Below, piece after piece: positions 17,914 through 28,853 of a stretch of 44,832 nt of DNA (position 1 is the first letter of the stretch; the number at the start of each line of letters is the position of its first letter). The stretch covers positions 1 to 44,832 of the forward strand of contig CAMZGG010000003.1 of the NCBI GenBank assembly GCA_947306345.1, read 5' to 3'. The translations under genes and the position numbers were made by a program. The stretch is from an uncultured Caryophanales bacterium (lineage in GTDB: Bacteria > Bacillota_I > Bacilli_A > RFN20 > CAG-826). The notes beneath the pieces were generated by a model, which saw only the letters and a program-made list of their open reading frames with translations, was not told the DNA's origin and ran no database searches.

Positions 17914-19287
17914 ATGAACTACTATTCTTACGCTGCGTTTAAGAAAGTCATTGATGAATTAAGAAGGAAAATCATTGGTTGTAGAATCAATAACATTACT
18001 GTGATTAACTCTCATGATTTTCTATGTACCTTATCAATGATTAAGGATGAAAAGCTACTCATTTCACTTAATCATCAGCATCCATTTTTAGGTTTAATCA
18101 GCGTTAATAAAGTTGAACCCACAATTATGGGTAATTTAAATGAGTCTTTAAGAAAATTCTTAAAGGATGCTTATATTGTGGACATTAATCTAAATAATGA
18201 TGACCGCATTGTTGAGTTTGTCATTCAAAAGGCTAATGACTACTATGAGAAAGTCGTTACTCATTTATATTTAGAATGTATTCCTCAAAGAGCGAATCTC
18301 TTGTTTGTGAATGAAGAAGGTAAGATTATTCACGCCTTACATTACGCGAGTGTCACAAGCGCTAGACCGATATTAAATGGCTTAAGTTACGAATATCCTA
18401 ATAAAGGCACTTTAAAGGAAGAAAACGAAGTTCCTTCTTTAGAAGATATTAAAAAACAAGCGGTGAACTATTATGAAAATGCTTTACAAGTGCATAAGAA
18501 AGAAAAGTTCACACCACTTTATCGTTATATCAAAAGTCGTATTAAATCACTTGATAAAAAGAGTGTTGTTTTAAGACGTGAAATAGAATCCGCGAAAGAA
18601 CATCTAAACGATGCTGATCATGGCAATTACTTATTAGCGTTCCAATCTGATAAAGAATTATTAGATGAATATCTTAAAGATAACAATCTCAAGCTAGATG
18701 AATCTAAGAGCATTGTTGAAAACGCGAATGCGATGTTTAAGAAATATAAAAAGAGCAAACGCACTATTGAGATGGCGGAATTAGAAGTTAATAAAGCTAA
18801 GGAAGAGGAAGAATATCTTTCCTATTTATTAGTGAGCTCACAGTACATGGATGATGAGGAATTATTCTCTTTAAGCCAAGAACTACTTCCAAAGCAACAT
18901 TTAAAGAAGAAACTATTACCAATTAGATGTTCTTATATTGTTTATGATAATGTGAAGATTTCCTTTGGCAAGAATGCTTCAAGTAATAACGAATTAACAT
19001 TTAAAATTGCTAATAAAGATGATTGGTATTTACATATCAAAGATTATCATGGCGCTCATGTCATTATTCATAATCCAAATCCAAGTAACGCAGTCAAATT
19101 AGTGGCTGCGGAACTCTGTTTAATCCTATCTAACAAAACCGCAGGCGATATTATGATCACCAACATGAAGAACGTTAGAAAAGGCCACGCTTTAGGCGAG
19201 GCTAATTTACTTAACTATTCCACTATTACTTTGAATAATGTAAGAGAAGAAACAGTGACTTTACTTTCTAATAAACAAGACTATTAA
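17914..19287 (+). CDS. rqcH: Ribosome-associated quality control protein RqcH (NFACT family), short form
   Basis: RqcH binds 50S subunits carrying stalled nascent chains and recruits tRNA-Ala to add alanine tails. Here 457 residues include an NFACT-N domain (about 1-165) with CRINNI near residue 23 and the D97-R98 pair in NNDDRIVEF, the same positions shown to be essential for tailing in Bacillus RqcH. A coiled-coil region (about 200-305) and an NFACT-R domain (about 338-445) with DDWYLHIKDYHGAHVII follow. Family members are usually about 570 residues; the helix-hairpin-helix segment expected after YEYP is largely missing. No ribosome site is visible before the ATG, so translation may be leaderless. 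It ends in a TTAA shared with the convergent trmL stop. Confidence 0.9.
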   Translation: MNYYSYAAFKKVIDELRRKIIGCRINNITVINSHDFLCTLSMIKDEKLLISLNHQHPFLGLISVNKVEPTIMGNLNESLRKFLKDAYIVDINLNNDDRIVEFVIQKANDYYEKVVTHLYLECIPQRANLLFVNEEGKIIHALHYASVTSARPILNGLSYEYPNKGTLKEENEVPSLEDIKKQAVNYYENALQVHKKEKFTPLYRYIKSRIKSLDKKSVVLRREIESAKEHLNDADHGNYLLAFQSDKELLDEYLKDNNLKLDESKSIVENANAMFKKYKKSKRTIEMAELEVNKAKEEEEYLSYLLVSSQYMDDEELFSLSQELLPKQHLKKKLLPIRCSYIVYDNVKISFGKNASSNNELTFKIANKDDWYLHIKDYHGAHVIIHNPNPSNAVKLVAAELCLILSNKTAGDIMITNMKNVRKGHALGEANLLNYSTITLNNVREETVTLLSNKQDY

Positions 19288-19796
19288 TCTTTAAATAAGA
19301 AATCTGGTCCTTTAATGGCTTCCTCTGTCGCTAGGTCAGGGAATTTTTGTTGTCTAAGGACTTCATAGGCCACTAAAGCGACACAGTTAGATAGATTTAA
19401 GCTTCTTGCTTCTGGGACCATAGGAATACGCATTAATCTATCTTCATGCATCTTTAGGATTTCATGAGGAATACCAGTAGATTCTCTTCCAAACATTAAA
19501 TAGATGTCTCTTAGAGGATTAGATAAATCATAGGTGGAATAGACTGTTCTAGCGTATCTAGTCACGTAATATGTATCAGCGTTAGGATTTTCTTTTACAA
19601 AAGCTTCATAGTCTTTATAAAAGTGCATTTTTAAATCATCAATATAGTCCATGCCCACTCTTTTGAGGTCTTTAGAGTCAATTGAAAAAGTAATTGGTCC
19701 AATAATGTGTAATGTGGCGTGAATAGCGACACATGTACGCATGATGTTACCAGTATTCTGTGGTTTTTCTGGACGATATAAGACGATATGAAGCAT
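19284..19796 (-). CDS. trmL: tRNA (cytidine/uridine-34-2'-O)-methyltransferase TrmL
   Basis: SPOUT-family enzyme that methylates the ribose of the wobble base in tRNA-Leu isoacceptors. The 170 residues contain RPEKPQNTGNIMRTC (motif 1), LMFGRESTGIPHEIL (motif 2) and RIPMVPEARSLNLSNCVALV (motif 3, knot and SAM site). The start overlaps the ppa stop by one base (TAATG), so it is the last gene of the atp run. Its stop shares TTAA with the convergent rqcH stop and no terminator lies between. Confidence 0.94.
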   Translation of the reverse strand: MLHIVLYRPEKPQNTGNIMRTCVAIHATLHIIGPITFSIDSKDLKRVGMDYIDDLKMHFYKDYEAFVKENPNADTYYVTRYARTVYSTYDLSNPLRDIYLMFGRESTGIPHEILKMHEDRLMRIPMVPEARSLNLSNCVALVAYEVLRQQKFPDLATEEAIKGPDFLFKD

Positions 19797-20359
19797 TAAT
19801 AGCCTCTTGCTTTTCTTTCTGCGGTAATACGTGGTTCGATATCGTGATGATATTTATCTAAGCTACGTTGAATAATCGCTTCCGCTTCTTTTCTATCTTT
19901 AAATACTTCTACTGAAGTATCTTTGCCTTCTAGTGATTTATAAACCATGAAGAAGTGTTTGATTTCATCCATGATGTGAGAAGGGATTTCACTAATATCG
20001 TTATAGCCGTTATAGAATGGATCGTTTTTAGCAACAGCAATAATCTTTTCATCGTTTAAACCATTATCCGTCATGATAAGAACACCAATTGGGGTGCATT
20101 CCACCATAGACATAGGAACGATTGGTTCGCTACAAAGGACTAAGACATCAAGTGGGTCGTAGTCATCTGCGAATGTACGTGGAATAAAACCATAGTTTTG
20201 TGGGTAGTGAGTACTAGTGAAAAGAACACGGTCTAAAATGAGGTGACCTGTTTCTTTATCAAGTTCATATTTGTTCTTACTGCCTTTGGATATTTCAATA
20301 ACCGCCAAAAAGTCGGTTGGGGTTACTCTAGAGATTTTTACATCATGCCAGGAATGCAT
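19796..20359 (-). CDS. ppa: Inorganic pyrophosphatase, family I
   Basis: Hydrolyses pyrophosphate to two phosphates. The 187 residues hold the family I signature DDYDPLDVLVL with metal-binding aspartates, EISKGSKNKYELDKETG upstream, THYPQNYGFIPRT, and KNDPFYNGYNDI. A strong AGGAGGAAC site precedes the ATG. It follows atpC after 11 bp and is followed by trmL with a one-base overlap. Placement at the end of the ATP synthase run, with a PPi-dependent PFK at its head, is notable. Confidence 0.95.
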   Translation of the reverse strand: MHSWHDVKISRVTPTDFLAVIEISKGSKNKYELDKETGHLILDRVLFTSTHYPQNYGFIPRTFADDYDPLDVLVLCSEPIVPMSMVECTPIGVLIMTDNGLNDEKIIAVAKNDPFYNGYNDISEIPSHIMDEIKHFFMVYKSLEGKDTSVEVFKDRKEAEAIIQRSLDKYHHDIEPRITAERKARGY

Positions 20360-20370
20360 AGAAGTTCCTC

Positions 20371-22169
<1,799 letters not shown>

Positions 22170-22176
22170 TCACTCC

Positions 22177-23013
22177 TTACATATTACTAGCACCGACAAT
22201 TTCGGTAATTTCTTGGGTAATCGCGCCTTGACGCGCTTTGTTGAACTCGATTTGTAAACTATCGAGTAATTCTTCGGCGTTCTTCGTGGCGTTTTCCATC
22301 GCGTTAGAACGCGCTGCTTGTTCACAAACTTCACTCTCTAAGAATTTAGCGTAGACACTATTTCTTAAGTAGAGAGGCACTAATGAGTCGATTAATGCTT
22401 CTTTACTTGGTTCCATAATTGGTGGATAGCCTTTCATCTCTTCTGTGCCTTTAAGCGGTAAGACCACATAGTCACAAGGATGGAAGACGAGTGAATTCTT
22501 ATAAGCGGTATATATTAGGTGTATTTCTTTATAAACACCTTTGGTGTACTCAGTGGAGATGAAGTTAACGATATTCTTAATAACCGCTTCATCTTTGATG
22601 GAAGAGTATTCTTTGAAATTTTCAATCTTCTTGAAGGCACCATTCTTATAATGGCTAATCGCTTTATTACCTAAGATGATGGCTTCATCGTTTTCTTTGA
22701 TGTGAGCGTCAGCGAGTCTGAAGATGTTATTGTTATACGCTCCACAGAGGCCTAAGGAAGATGAAAGAATGATGTAAAGATTCTTATCCGCTTTGTCGTT
22801 AGTGGCAAAGAATGGATTCTTGCTTTCTTCGACACTAGAAAAGACCATCTTAGCGATTTTATCAATACGCTGAGAATATTCTTTTGTTGCAAGCATCTTA
22901 TTCTTCCACTTCTTTAATTTCACTGTGGAAACTAGTTTCATCGCCGAAGTGATTTTATAAGAGCCAGTAACGGATTTGATTCTTTTCTTAATTCTTGTTA
23001 CTTCTTGGGCCAT
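22177..23013 (-). CDS. atpG: ATP synthase gamma subunit
   Basis: Rotor shaft of F1. The 278 residues begin MAQEVTRIKKRIKSVTGSYK, followed by ITSAMKLVSTVKLKK, and end with ITQEITEIVGASNM, the conserved terminal helices; ARSNAMENATKNAEELL precedes the end. It starts three bases after the atpA stop. Confidence 0.97.
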   Translation of the reverse strand: MAQEVTRIKKRIKSVTGSYKITSAMKLVSTVKLKKWKNKMLATKEYSQRIDKIAKMVFSSVEESKNPFFATNDKADKNLYIILSSSLGLCGAYNNNIFRLADAHIKENDEAIILGNKAISHYKNGAFKKIENFKEYSSIKDEAVIKNIVNFISTEYTKGVYKEIHLIYTAYKNSLVFHPCDYVVLPLKGTEEMKGYPPIMEPSKEALIDSLVPLYLRNSVYAKFLESEVCEQAARSNAMENATKNAEELLDSLQIEFNKARQGAITQEITEIVGASNM

Positions 23014-23016
23014 ACA

Positions 23017-24525
23017 CTATTGGTTCAAATTTTCAAAAAATGCTTTTAGTTCCTTACTTAAGACGGCTTCGTCTTCTTCGAGAATTTGTTTATTTTTATT
23101 AATGTTAGCTAAAACATCAGAATTGGTGGCTTTGAATTCGTCATAAGCCTTATCTAATATCTTTCTCACATTATTCTTATCTAAGTTATCTAAATAGTTG
23201 TTTTTAGCAACATATAAGTCAAAGACTTGCTTGTCTAATTGGTAGACATTGTATTGCTTTTGTTTAAGCATCGCCATTAAGGCTTCACCATGATTTAAGA
23301 CCGCTAATGTAGAAGCATCTAAATCACTACCAAATTGACTAAATGATTTCATTTCAAGATAGCTCGCTAATTCAATCTTTAAAGCACGAGCAACTTGTTT
23401 AGTGGCTTTGAACTGCGCATCTCCACCAACACGGGAAACGGAAAGACCACTATCGATGGCTGGTCTTTGGCCAGCGTTAAATAAATCTGCTTGTAAGAAG
23501 ATTTGACCATCTGTAATAGAGATGACGTTAGTTGGAATATAAGCACTGATGTCACCACTTTGTGTTTCAACAATTGGTAAGGCAGTGATCGAACCACCAC
23601 CGAATTCAGGGGCTAACTTACAAGCTCTTTCAAGTAATCTACTATGTAAATAGAAGACGTCACCAGGATAGGCTTCTCTACCTGGGGCTCTTTTTAATAA
23701 AAGGGATAAAGTACGATAAGCAACTGCGTGTTTACTTAAATCATCGTAGACAATTAAGACGTCTTTACCTTGATACATGAATTCTTCCGCCATCGCGCAA
23801 CCCGCATATGGAGCGACATATAGTAATGGCGCTGGTTCACTCGCAGAAGCGCTCATGACGATGGTATAATCCATCGCTTTATGACGTTTTAACTTATCGA
23901 CGATTTGAGCAACTGTACTATTCTTTTGACCGATCGCGACATAGATACAAATCACACCTTTATCTTTTTGGTTGATAATTGTGTCAATGGCAATCGCGGT
24001 TTTACCGGTTTGTCTATCACCGATAATTAGTTCTCTTTGACCGCGGCCAATAGGAGTCATCGCATCGATCATTGTGATACCGGTTTCTAGAGGGGTATCA
24101 ACACTCTTTCTTTTAATAACGCCTGGGGCAATCACTTCGATTGGACGACGTTTGGTTGTTTTGATTTCGCCTAAGCCATCAATGGCTTGACCTAATGAGT
24201 TAACAACACGACCTAACATTTCTTCACCAACAGGAACTTCCATGACCATCTTTGTACGATTGACTAAATCGCCTTCTTTAACCAAGTTATCGTTACCTAA
24301 AAGAACAACGCCCACACTATCGTTATCAAGGTTCATAACCATGCCATATACTTCGTTAGGGAACAGTAAAAGTTCACCAAGCATAGCTTTTTCTAAGCCA
24401 TAGACATTAGCAATACCATCACCGACAGAGACGACTGTACCGACGTCATTACTATCGATTTTGTGGCGGTAGTTTTTAATTTGCTCTTTAATAAGAGCGC
24501 TTATTTCATTAGCGTGGATTTTCAT
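23017..24525 (-). CDS. atpA: ATP synthase alpha subunit
   Basis: Non-catalytic nucleotide-binding F1 subunit. The 502 residues show [18 protein letters not shown] (P-loop), the [16 protein letters not shown] segment, [13 protein letters not shown] and [17 protein letters not shown]. It starts three bases after the atpH stop. Length is typical. Confidence 0.98.
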   Translation of the reverse strand: MKIHANEISALIKEQIKNYRHKIDSNDVGTVVSVGDGIANVYGLEKAMLGELLLFPNEVYGMVMNLDNDSVGVVLLGNDNLVKEGDLVNRTKMVMEVPVGEEMLGRVVNSLGQAIDGLGEIKTTKRRPIEVIAPGVIKRKSVDTPLETGITMIDAMTPIGRGQRELIIGDRQTGKTAIAIDTIINQKDKGVICIYVAIGQKNSTVAQIVDKLKRHKAMDYTIVMSASASEPAPLLYVAPYAGCAMAEEFMYQGKDVLIVYDDLSKHAVAYRTLSLLLKRAPGREAYPGDVFYLHSRLLERACKLAPEFGGGSITALPIVETQSGDISAYIPTNVISITDGQIFLQADLFNAGQRPAIDSGLSVSRVGGDAQFKATKQVARALKIELASYLEMKSFSQFGSDLDASTLAVLNHGEALMAMLKQKQYNVYQLDKQVFDLYVAKNNYLDNLDKNNVRKILDKAYDEFKATNSDVLANINKNKQILEEDEAVLSKELKAFFENLNQ

Positions 24526-24528
24526 GGA

Positions 24529-25065
24529 TTAAAGCTCCTTTCCTAAGAGGTCAATCTGCATTTTTTCGAGTTGGTTTTTAATTGAACCATCATAGACGTG
24601 AGAATTGATAACGACTTTGACACCACCGATTAAGGTTGGATCAATACGTGAGATAAGTTCCACTTCCATGTGTTCAACTTCACTGATTTTGTTTTTAATG
24701 TTGTTAAGAGTTTCTTTTTTGAGAGGAAACGCTGAATAAATAAGCCCTTCTTTAACGCCTTTATATTCGTTGCATAATGAATTGAACGCTACTAAAGTAT
24801 CTTCGATATAATCAACACGATTGTTATCGATGATAACTTTAATCAAGTTAACGATATCTTCATCAAAGTCTTTAAGAACTTTATTAGCGATATCTTTTCT
24901 TTCACTAGCATCCAAAAAACGTGAATTTAGAAGCAATAAAAAGTCTTCATTATCATAGATAATTTCTGATAATGCTTTTCCTTCATCTTGGAGCTTAGTG
25001 ATTTTCTTTTCATCAAGCCCGATTGAGAAGAGAGCTTCGGCGTATGTTTGGGCAATTTGATTCAT
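24529..25065 (-). CDS. atpH: ATP synthase delta subunit
   Basis: Joins the peripheral stalk to F1. The 178 residues start MNQIAQTYAEALFSIGLDEK, the usual delta N-terminus, and end with the conserved pattern DPTLIGGVKVVINSHVYDGS followed by LEKMQIDLLG. It sits between atpF (6 bp) and atpA. Confidence 0.95.
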   Translation of the reverse strand: MNQIAQTYAEALFSIGLDEKKITKLQDEGKALSEIIYDNEDFLLLLNSRFLDASERKDIANKVLKDFDEDIVNLIKVIIDNNRVDYIEDTLVAFNSLCNEYKGVKEGLIYSAFPLKKETLNNIKNKISEVEHMEVELISRIDPTLIGGVKVVINSHVYDGSIKNQLEKMQIDLLGKEL

Positions 25066-25071
25066 AGTTTA

Positions 25072-25614
25072 TTAATTCAAACGATTGATGAAATCTTCCG
25101 CGAGTTTAGTGTTATCTTCACTATCGACTTCACGTTTTAAGATTTCCTTACTAGCGGTTAGTGCGACACTAACCATTTCATTCCTGATGTCTTTAAGAGC
25201 ATCTTGTTTAGCCTGTTCAATGTCTTGTTCAGCGGCTATTTTCATCTCTTTTACTTCTTCTTTAGCATCAGCGATGATGGCGTCATATTGTTCTTGGCCT
25301 TTTTTATTGGCGTTTTCAATAATGACACTGGCTTCCGCTTTAGAGTCGCTTAAGATTTTCTTAGCTTCTTTTGTTTGTTGAAGCGCTAAATCATTATTTT
25401 CTTTAGCCTGGTCAATTTCTTGTTGAATGAAAGCTGCACGTTTAGCGAGCATCTTTTTGACTGGCTTATAAGCGACAAAGAAGACAATTACTAAAAGGAC
25501 GATGAAGGAAAGAAATTGCACGATAAAAGAAAACAAATTTGGTATCAATTTATCGCCAATCGATTGCATTTGTTTATCAATGCCGTCCATGTTACTAAGC
25601 AAATATAGTGACAT
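25072..25614 (-). CDS. atpF: ATP synthase b subunit
   Basis: Membrane-anchored peripheral stalk. The 180 residues have one N-terminal helix (about 25-50; FSFIVQFLSFIVLLVIVFF) and then a long charged coiled coil rich in Glu, Lys, Ala and Gln to the C-terminus. AAAGGAGG precedes the ATG. Length is usual for b. Confidence 0.95.
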   Translation of the reverse strand: MSLYLLSNMDGIDKQMQSIGDKLIPNLFSFIVQFLSFIVLLVIVFFVAYKPVKKMLAKRAAFIQQEIDQAKENNDLALQQTKEAKKILSDSKAEASVIIENANKKGQEQYDAIIADAKEEVKEMKIAAEQDIEQAKQDALKDIRNEMVSVALTASKEILKREVDSEDNTKLAEDFINRLN

Positions 25615-25629
25615 AGTGTTTCCTCCTTT

Positions 25630-25845
25630 TTACTTTGTAAATAGAATTAAAATTGAAATGAGTAATGAGTAAATCGCGGTTGTTTCAACAAGAGCACAAG
25701 CGATAATCATTGTGGTTCTGAGTTTGGAATACATCTCAGGATTACGGGACATACCGTCAACGATATGTGCGCACACAAGACCTTCACCGATAGCACTTGG
25801 CATAACACCTAAAATCGCGATAGCAGCGGCTAAAGCACTATTCAT
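25630..25845 (-). CDS. atpE: ATP synthase c subunit with two-carboxylate, Na+-type site
   Basis: Proteolipid of the rotor ring; two helices in 71 residues. Helix 2 reads LVETTAIYSLL with E54, T55, T56 and Y59, aligning with E65, S66, T67 and Y70 of the Na+-binding Ilyobacter tartaricus subunit. Helix 1 has AIGEG with E21 where Ilyobacter has Q32; the paired glutamates match the two-carboxylate Na+ motif reported for Fusobacterium nucleatum. The RNPE loop is normal. The glycine ladder of helix 1 is eroded: V14, P16, A18, G20, G22 where five glycines are usual. It overlaps the atpB stop by eight bases and has AAAGGAGG upstream. Confidence 0.96.
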   Translation of the reverse strand: MNSALAAAIAILGVMPSAIGEGLVCAHIVDGMSRNPEMYSKLRTTMIIACALVETTAIYSLLISILILFTK

Positions 25846-26593
25846 GTTTTATTTTCCTCCTTTCCATAGTAGATAAAGTTATTTCCTCTGGGATTTCTTG
25901 ACCAATAAAGATTGTTGTCAAAAGGATGAAAACAAAGGTCTGGATGAAACCAGAGAAGAGATCGAAGTAAGCGTGAAGAATCGCTAAAGGAATTGGAGCA
26001 AGGAATATTTCATTCCAACCACTCGCCATAGCGGAGAAGATGGTCGCGGATAAATCCCTTAAAGCATATTCCACGATGGTTAACAAGGCCCAACCAGCCA
26101 CAGCGTTACCAAATAAACGTAAGGTGAGTGAGAGTAAAGGCGCCCACATGGAAATTAAGTTAATTGGTAAGAAGACTGGGATTGGGTCAACATAGCGTTT
26201 GAAATAACGCCATTTGGTAAATCTAGCGGATGTGAAGTGGATTAATAGGAATGTTGTTAAGCCAAGAGATAATGGCACCGCCATATAAGTCACTGGGGAT
26301 GGTAAACCTGTTAATCCAAAGATAAATGATAGGAAGAGGTACACCGCCACACCCATGAGGAAGCCACCAAAGTTAGGAACGGCAGGTCCCACTAGTTCGG
26401 CGGAGAAGTTATCGAAGTACTTAACACCGATTTCGGCTAATAGCAAAAGACCCCTTGGTCTTCTAAGCGGATTTTGACATGAAGCCCAGATACCAACGAT
26501 AATCGCGAGGATGACAATAATACCCATCACAATAAGTGATGAGATTACTTCTCCAGGAAGATCGAAACTTAAGAGTTTTTCGGTGTCGAACAT
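25838..26593 (-). CDS. atpB: ATP synthase a subunit
   Basis: Stator membrane subunit carrying the ion half-channels. The essential arginine is in SLTLRLFGNAVAG, and the C-terminal helices include SGFIQTFVFILLTTIFIG. I place the start at the ATG at 26593 (251 aa, MFDTEKLLSFDLPG), which has AGGAAAGGA upstream; a longer in-frame reading would begin inside atpI and has no better site. It overlaps atpI by 25 bp and atpE by eight. Confidence 0.94.
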   Translation of the reverse strand: MFDTEKLLSFDLPGEVISSLIVMGIIVILAIIVGIWASCQNPLRRPRGLLLLAEIGVKYFDNFSAELVGPAVPNFGGFLMGVAVYLFLSFIFGLTGLPSPVTYMAVPLSLGLTTFLLIHFTSARFTKWRYFKRYVDPIPVFLPINLISMWAPLLSLTLRLFGNAVAGWALLTIVEYALRDLSATIFSAMASGWNEIFLAPIPLAILHAYFDLFSGFIQTFVFILLTTIFIGQEIPEEITLSTMERRKIKHE

Positions 26594-26973
26594 TCTTTTT
26601 CCTTTCCTAAATGCACTAAGAGGGTTAATAAGGAAGTTACTAAGTAAGCGATAATTAAAGACACAGGTGAAATAATATATAGTCCAAACTTCCATTGCAC
26701 TAGTGCAAACGCGATAGAAAACGCGACTAATAAGCCTAGTCTTAGAAAGACAACAAAGATATCAAGTTTAATGGTCTCTTTGCCGTTTTTCTTGCTTAAG
26801 TAAAGTATTAACCAAGAGAGGAGTATAATACCCCCTCCGGTTAACACTCCGAAGGGGATATCTCCTCTATTAGACCAAAACAGAAATATTGTGCCTAGAA
26901 ATCCTAGGACGGTAACGATAGATGATATAATCAACGCTTTAATTTCTGTAGTTTGGTTTAAGAATTTTTTCAT
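26569..26973 (-). CDS. atpI: AtpI-like small membrane protein
   Basis: The 134 residues have four hydrophobic segments (about 12-33, 40-60, 72-92, 98-120) and lie directly before atpB, the standard place for atpI/uncI, whose product helps assemble the c ring. Sequence conservation in this family is weak, so the call leans on position and topology. Its start overlaps the stop of the phosphofructokinase gene by one base (TAATG). Confidence 0.7.
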   Translation of the reverse strand: MKKFLNQTTEIKALIISSIVTVLGFLGTIFLFWSNRGDIPFGVLTGGGIILLSWLILYLSKKNGKETIKLDIFVVFLRLGLLVAFSIAFALVQWKFGLYIISPVSLIIAYLVTSLLTLLVHLGKEKECSTPKNS

Positions 26974-28178
26974 TATTTAACTTTGATACGTTTGAAGTTA
27001 GTCACTGGGGCAATGCCATCTTTGTAGATGAGTTTGACTTCGCCTTGGACTAATGGACGTAAGTAATCTCTGAAGCTATCGCTCATACGTGTGGCGTCAA
27101 TAATCATTTCTGGTTTGACGTGGCTGACAGCATTAGCAACTTTGCTTAATGGAGCGAGTTTGTATTTAATCTTGTATGGGTTTTGGCTAACTCTTTCAAA
27201 GATGATCATTTTGCCCGTTCTACCTTTAAGAGCGGCTTGAACAGCTTTTTCACCAGTCTTGATAGCTTCTTTACGGTCAACGAGAGAGACATATTGTGGG
27301 AAAGCTCTTTGAATGATGGAGAATTCCACTGCTCTTGTACCGATGTCTAATCTGTTTTCAACGATTCTGCAGAGTTCCGCAGCAGCACCACCTAATTGGG
27401 CGTGACCGAAACCATCAACACGGACATTGGTCATATCTCTTTCGAATTGTAAACCTTCGGAGATAGCAACTAAGGCAAAGCCTTTTTCTTTATAGACTCT
27501 TTCGACATCCTTTAAGAATTGTTCTAAGTCGAACTTCATTTCTGGTAAGTAAATGAGGTGTGGTCTTGTTTGTTCTGGTAATAAGTCAACAGAGGCTGTT
27601 AACCAACCAGCGTCACGACCCATGATTTCCACGATGTGGACTTTACCTTTCTTGAAGCAGTTAGCATCCATTGCAAAGGCATTAACGGAGTTCATAACGA
27701 ATTTAGCGGCACTTGGGAAACCTAAGGAGTGGTCTGTGCAGGCTAAGTCGTTATCAATTGTTTTTGGAACACCGATAACTTTGACATCATCAATACCTAA
27801 TTCTTTGACTAATTTAGCGAGTTTATTACAGGTATCCATGGAGTCGTTACCACCATTGATGAAAACATAACCAATGTTGTGTTTTTTGATGTTTTCAATG
27901 ATAGCGGCGTATTCAGGTGTGTGGATATCCTTTGGAAGTTTTCTTCTTGTGGTACCTAAGATACTACCTGGAGTTTGGAGAAGAAGTTCGATTTGTTCAT
28001 CGTCTTCTAAACCTAAATCGATTAAATCGTCATCGATTAAGCCTTCAACACCATGTTGAGAGCCATAGATGTGACCGATAAGATCTGGATGTTTTTTTGC
28101 TTCTTTAATCGCACCATATAATGATGTGTTAATGACTGAGGTTGGTCCACCGGATTGGATGTAAACCATGTTTTTCAT
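26973..28178 (-). CDS. PPi-dependent 6-phosphofructokinase
   Basis: Phosphorylates fructose 6-phosphate using pyrophosphate, reversibly. The 401 residues contain SGGPTSVIN near the N-terminus, NGGNDSMDT (108-116) and VPKTIDND (137-144), then EIMGRDAGWLTA. Lysine in PKTIDND in place of the glycine of GTIDND is the hallmark of PPi-type enzymes, and Asp at the second position of the GGND loop excludes ATP in the usual model. AAAGGAG precedes the ATG at 28178. It heads the atp run, with one-base overlap into atpI. Donor use is predicted, not proven. Confidence 0.88.
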   Translation of the reverse strand: MKNMVYIQSGGPTSVINTSLYGAIKEAKKHPDLIGHIYGSQHGVEGLIDDDLIDLGLEDDEQIELLLQTPGSILGTTRRKLPKDIHTPEYAAIIENIKKHNIGYVFINGGNDSMDTCNKLAKLVKELGIDDVKVIGVPKTIDNDLACTDHSLGFPSAAKFVMNSVNAFAMDANCFKKGKVHIVEIMGRDAGWLTASVDLLPEQTRPHLIYLPEMKFDLEQFLKDVERVYKEKGFALVAISEGLQFERDMTNVRVDGFGHAQLGGAAAELCRIVENRLDIGTRAVEFSIIQRAFPQYVSLVDRKEAIKTGEKAVQAALKGRTGKMIIFERVSQNPYKIKYKLAPLSKVANAVSHVKPEMIIDATRMSDSFRDYLRPLVQGEVKLIYKDGIAPVTNFKRIKVK

Positions 28179-28222
28179 AAGTGAGTTTCTCCTTTATATA
28201 TTTATATAAGATTTATAATTGC

Positions 28223-28744
28223 CTAGATGATTTCCATGTGGAGATGTTTTAAAACATCAAAGGCCTTTTCTTGCATCTCTAAATCGAAGGATGAAGTTGC
28301 ATCTCTTACGATTTTGATTTTGCAGTATGGAGAGGCAGAGGCTTTCGCCACTATTGCGTTAGAGAATACGCAGATGTCACTGACAAGTCCACAGAGATAT
28401 ATTTCGTCGAAGTTGTTCTTTTCAATGTAATCGCCTAATGCCTTGCTACCAAAACCTGGTTTTTCAAACACTTCGGAGTCCTCTACGAGGTCTTTAATGG
28501 ATGGATGTAATTCCCAGCCTTTAGAGCCCTTTAAACAGTGAGGAGCAGGTAAGTATTGACCTTCGGTGGTTTTCATGTAGTCTTCGTCATGTGTGTCATA
28601 TGTGAATACAACTGTGTCCTTATTGGCGCGGAATTCTTTAATGAGTTCCACGATACGAGGTGCAATCTTCTCTGCGCCTTTAAAACCTAAGGCACCATCA
28701 ACAAAGTCATTCTGATAATCAACGACAACGAGTAATCTTTGCAT
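28223..28744 (-). CDS. pncA: Nicotinamidase / isochorismatase-family hydrolase
   Basis: Likely converts nicotinamide to nicotinate for NAD salvage. The 173 residues keep the catalytic triad D9 (VVDYQNDF), K95 (EKPGFGS) and C125 (GLVSDICV), plus metal-site residues D50 and H52 (YDTHDEDY) and H69 (APHCLKGSKG), which favour PncA over other members of the family. AAGG lies just before the ATG. A 44-bp gap separates it from the phosphofructokinase gene, so it may be the first gene of that run. Confidence 0.85.
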   Translation of the reverse strand: MQRLLVVVDYQNDFVDGALGFKGAEKIAPRIVELIKEFRANKDTVVFTYDTHDEDYMKTTEGQYLPAPHCLKGSKGWELHPSIKDLVEDSEVFEKPGFGSKALGDYIEKNNFDEIYLCGLVSDICVFSNAIVAKASASPYCKIKIVRDATSSFDLEMQEKAFDVLKHLHMEII

Positions 28745-28853
28745 ATATAATCCTTTCTAGCGATAATCACTATATCACATAATATATTTAAAAAATATAA
28801 AAATCGAAAAAACTCATTCTTTTACAAGTGAAATAACGTTATAATTAATTTGC

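Noticed and set aside
26594-26695. Extended start of atpB
   Set aside because: The ATG at 26593 has AGGAAAGGA before it and the family's usual length; the extension only re-reads atpI.
26973-28178. ATP-dependent phosphofructokinase
   Set aside because: PKTIDND and the Asp in the GGND loop are PPi-type features; the ATP enzyme has GTIDND and GGDGS.
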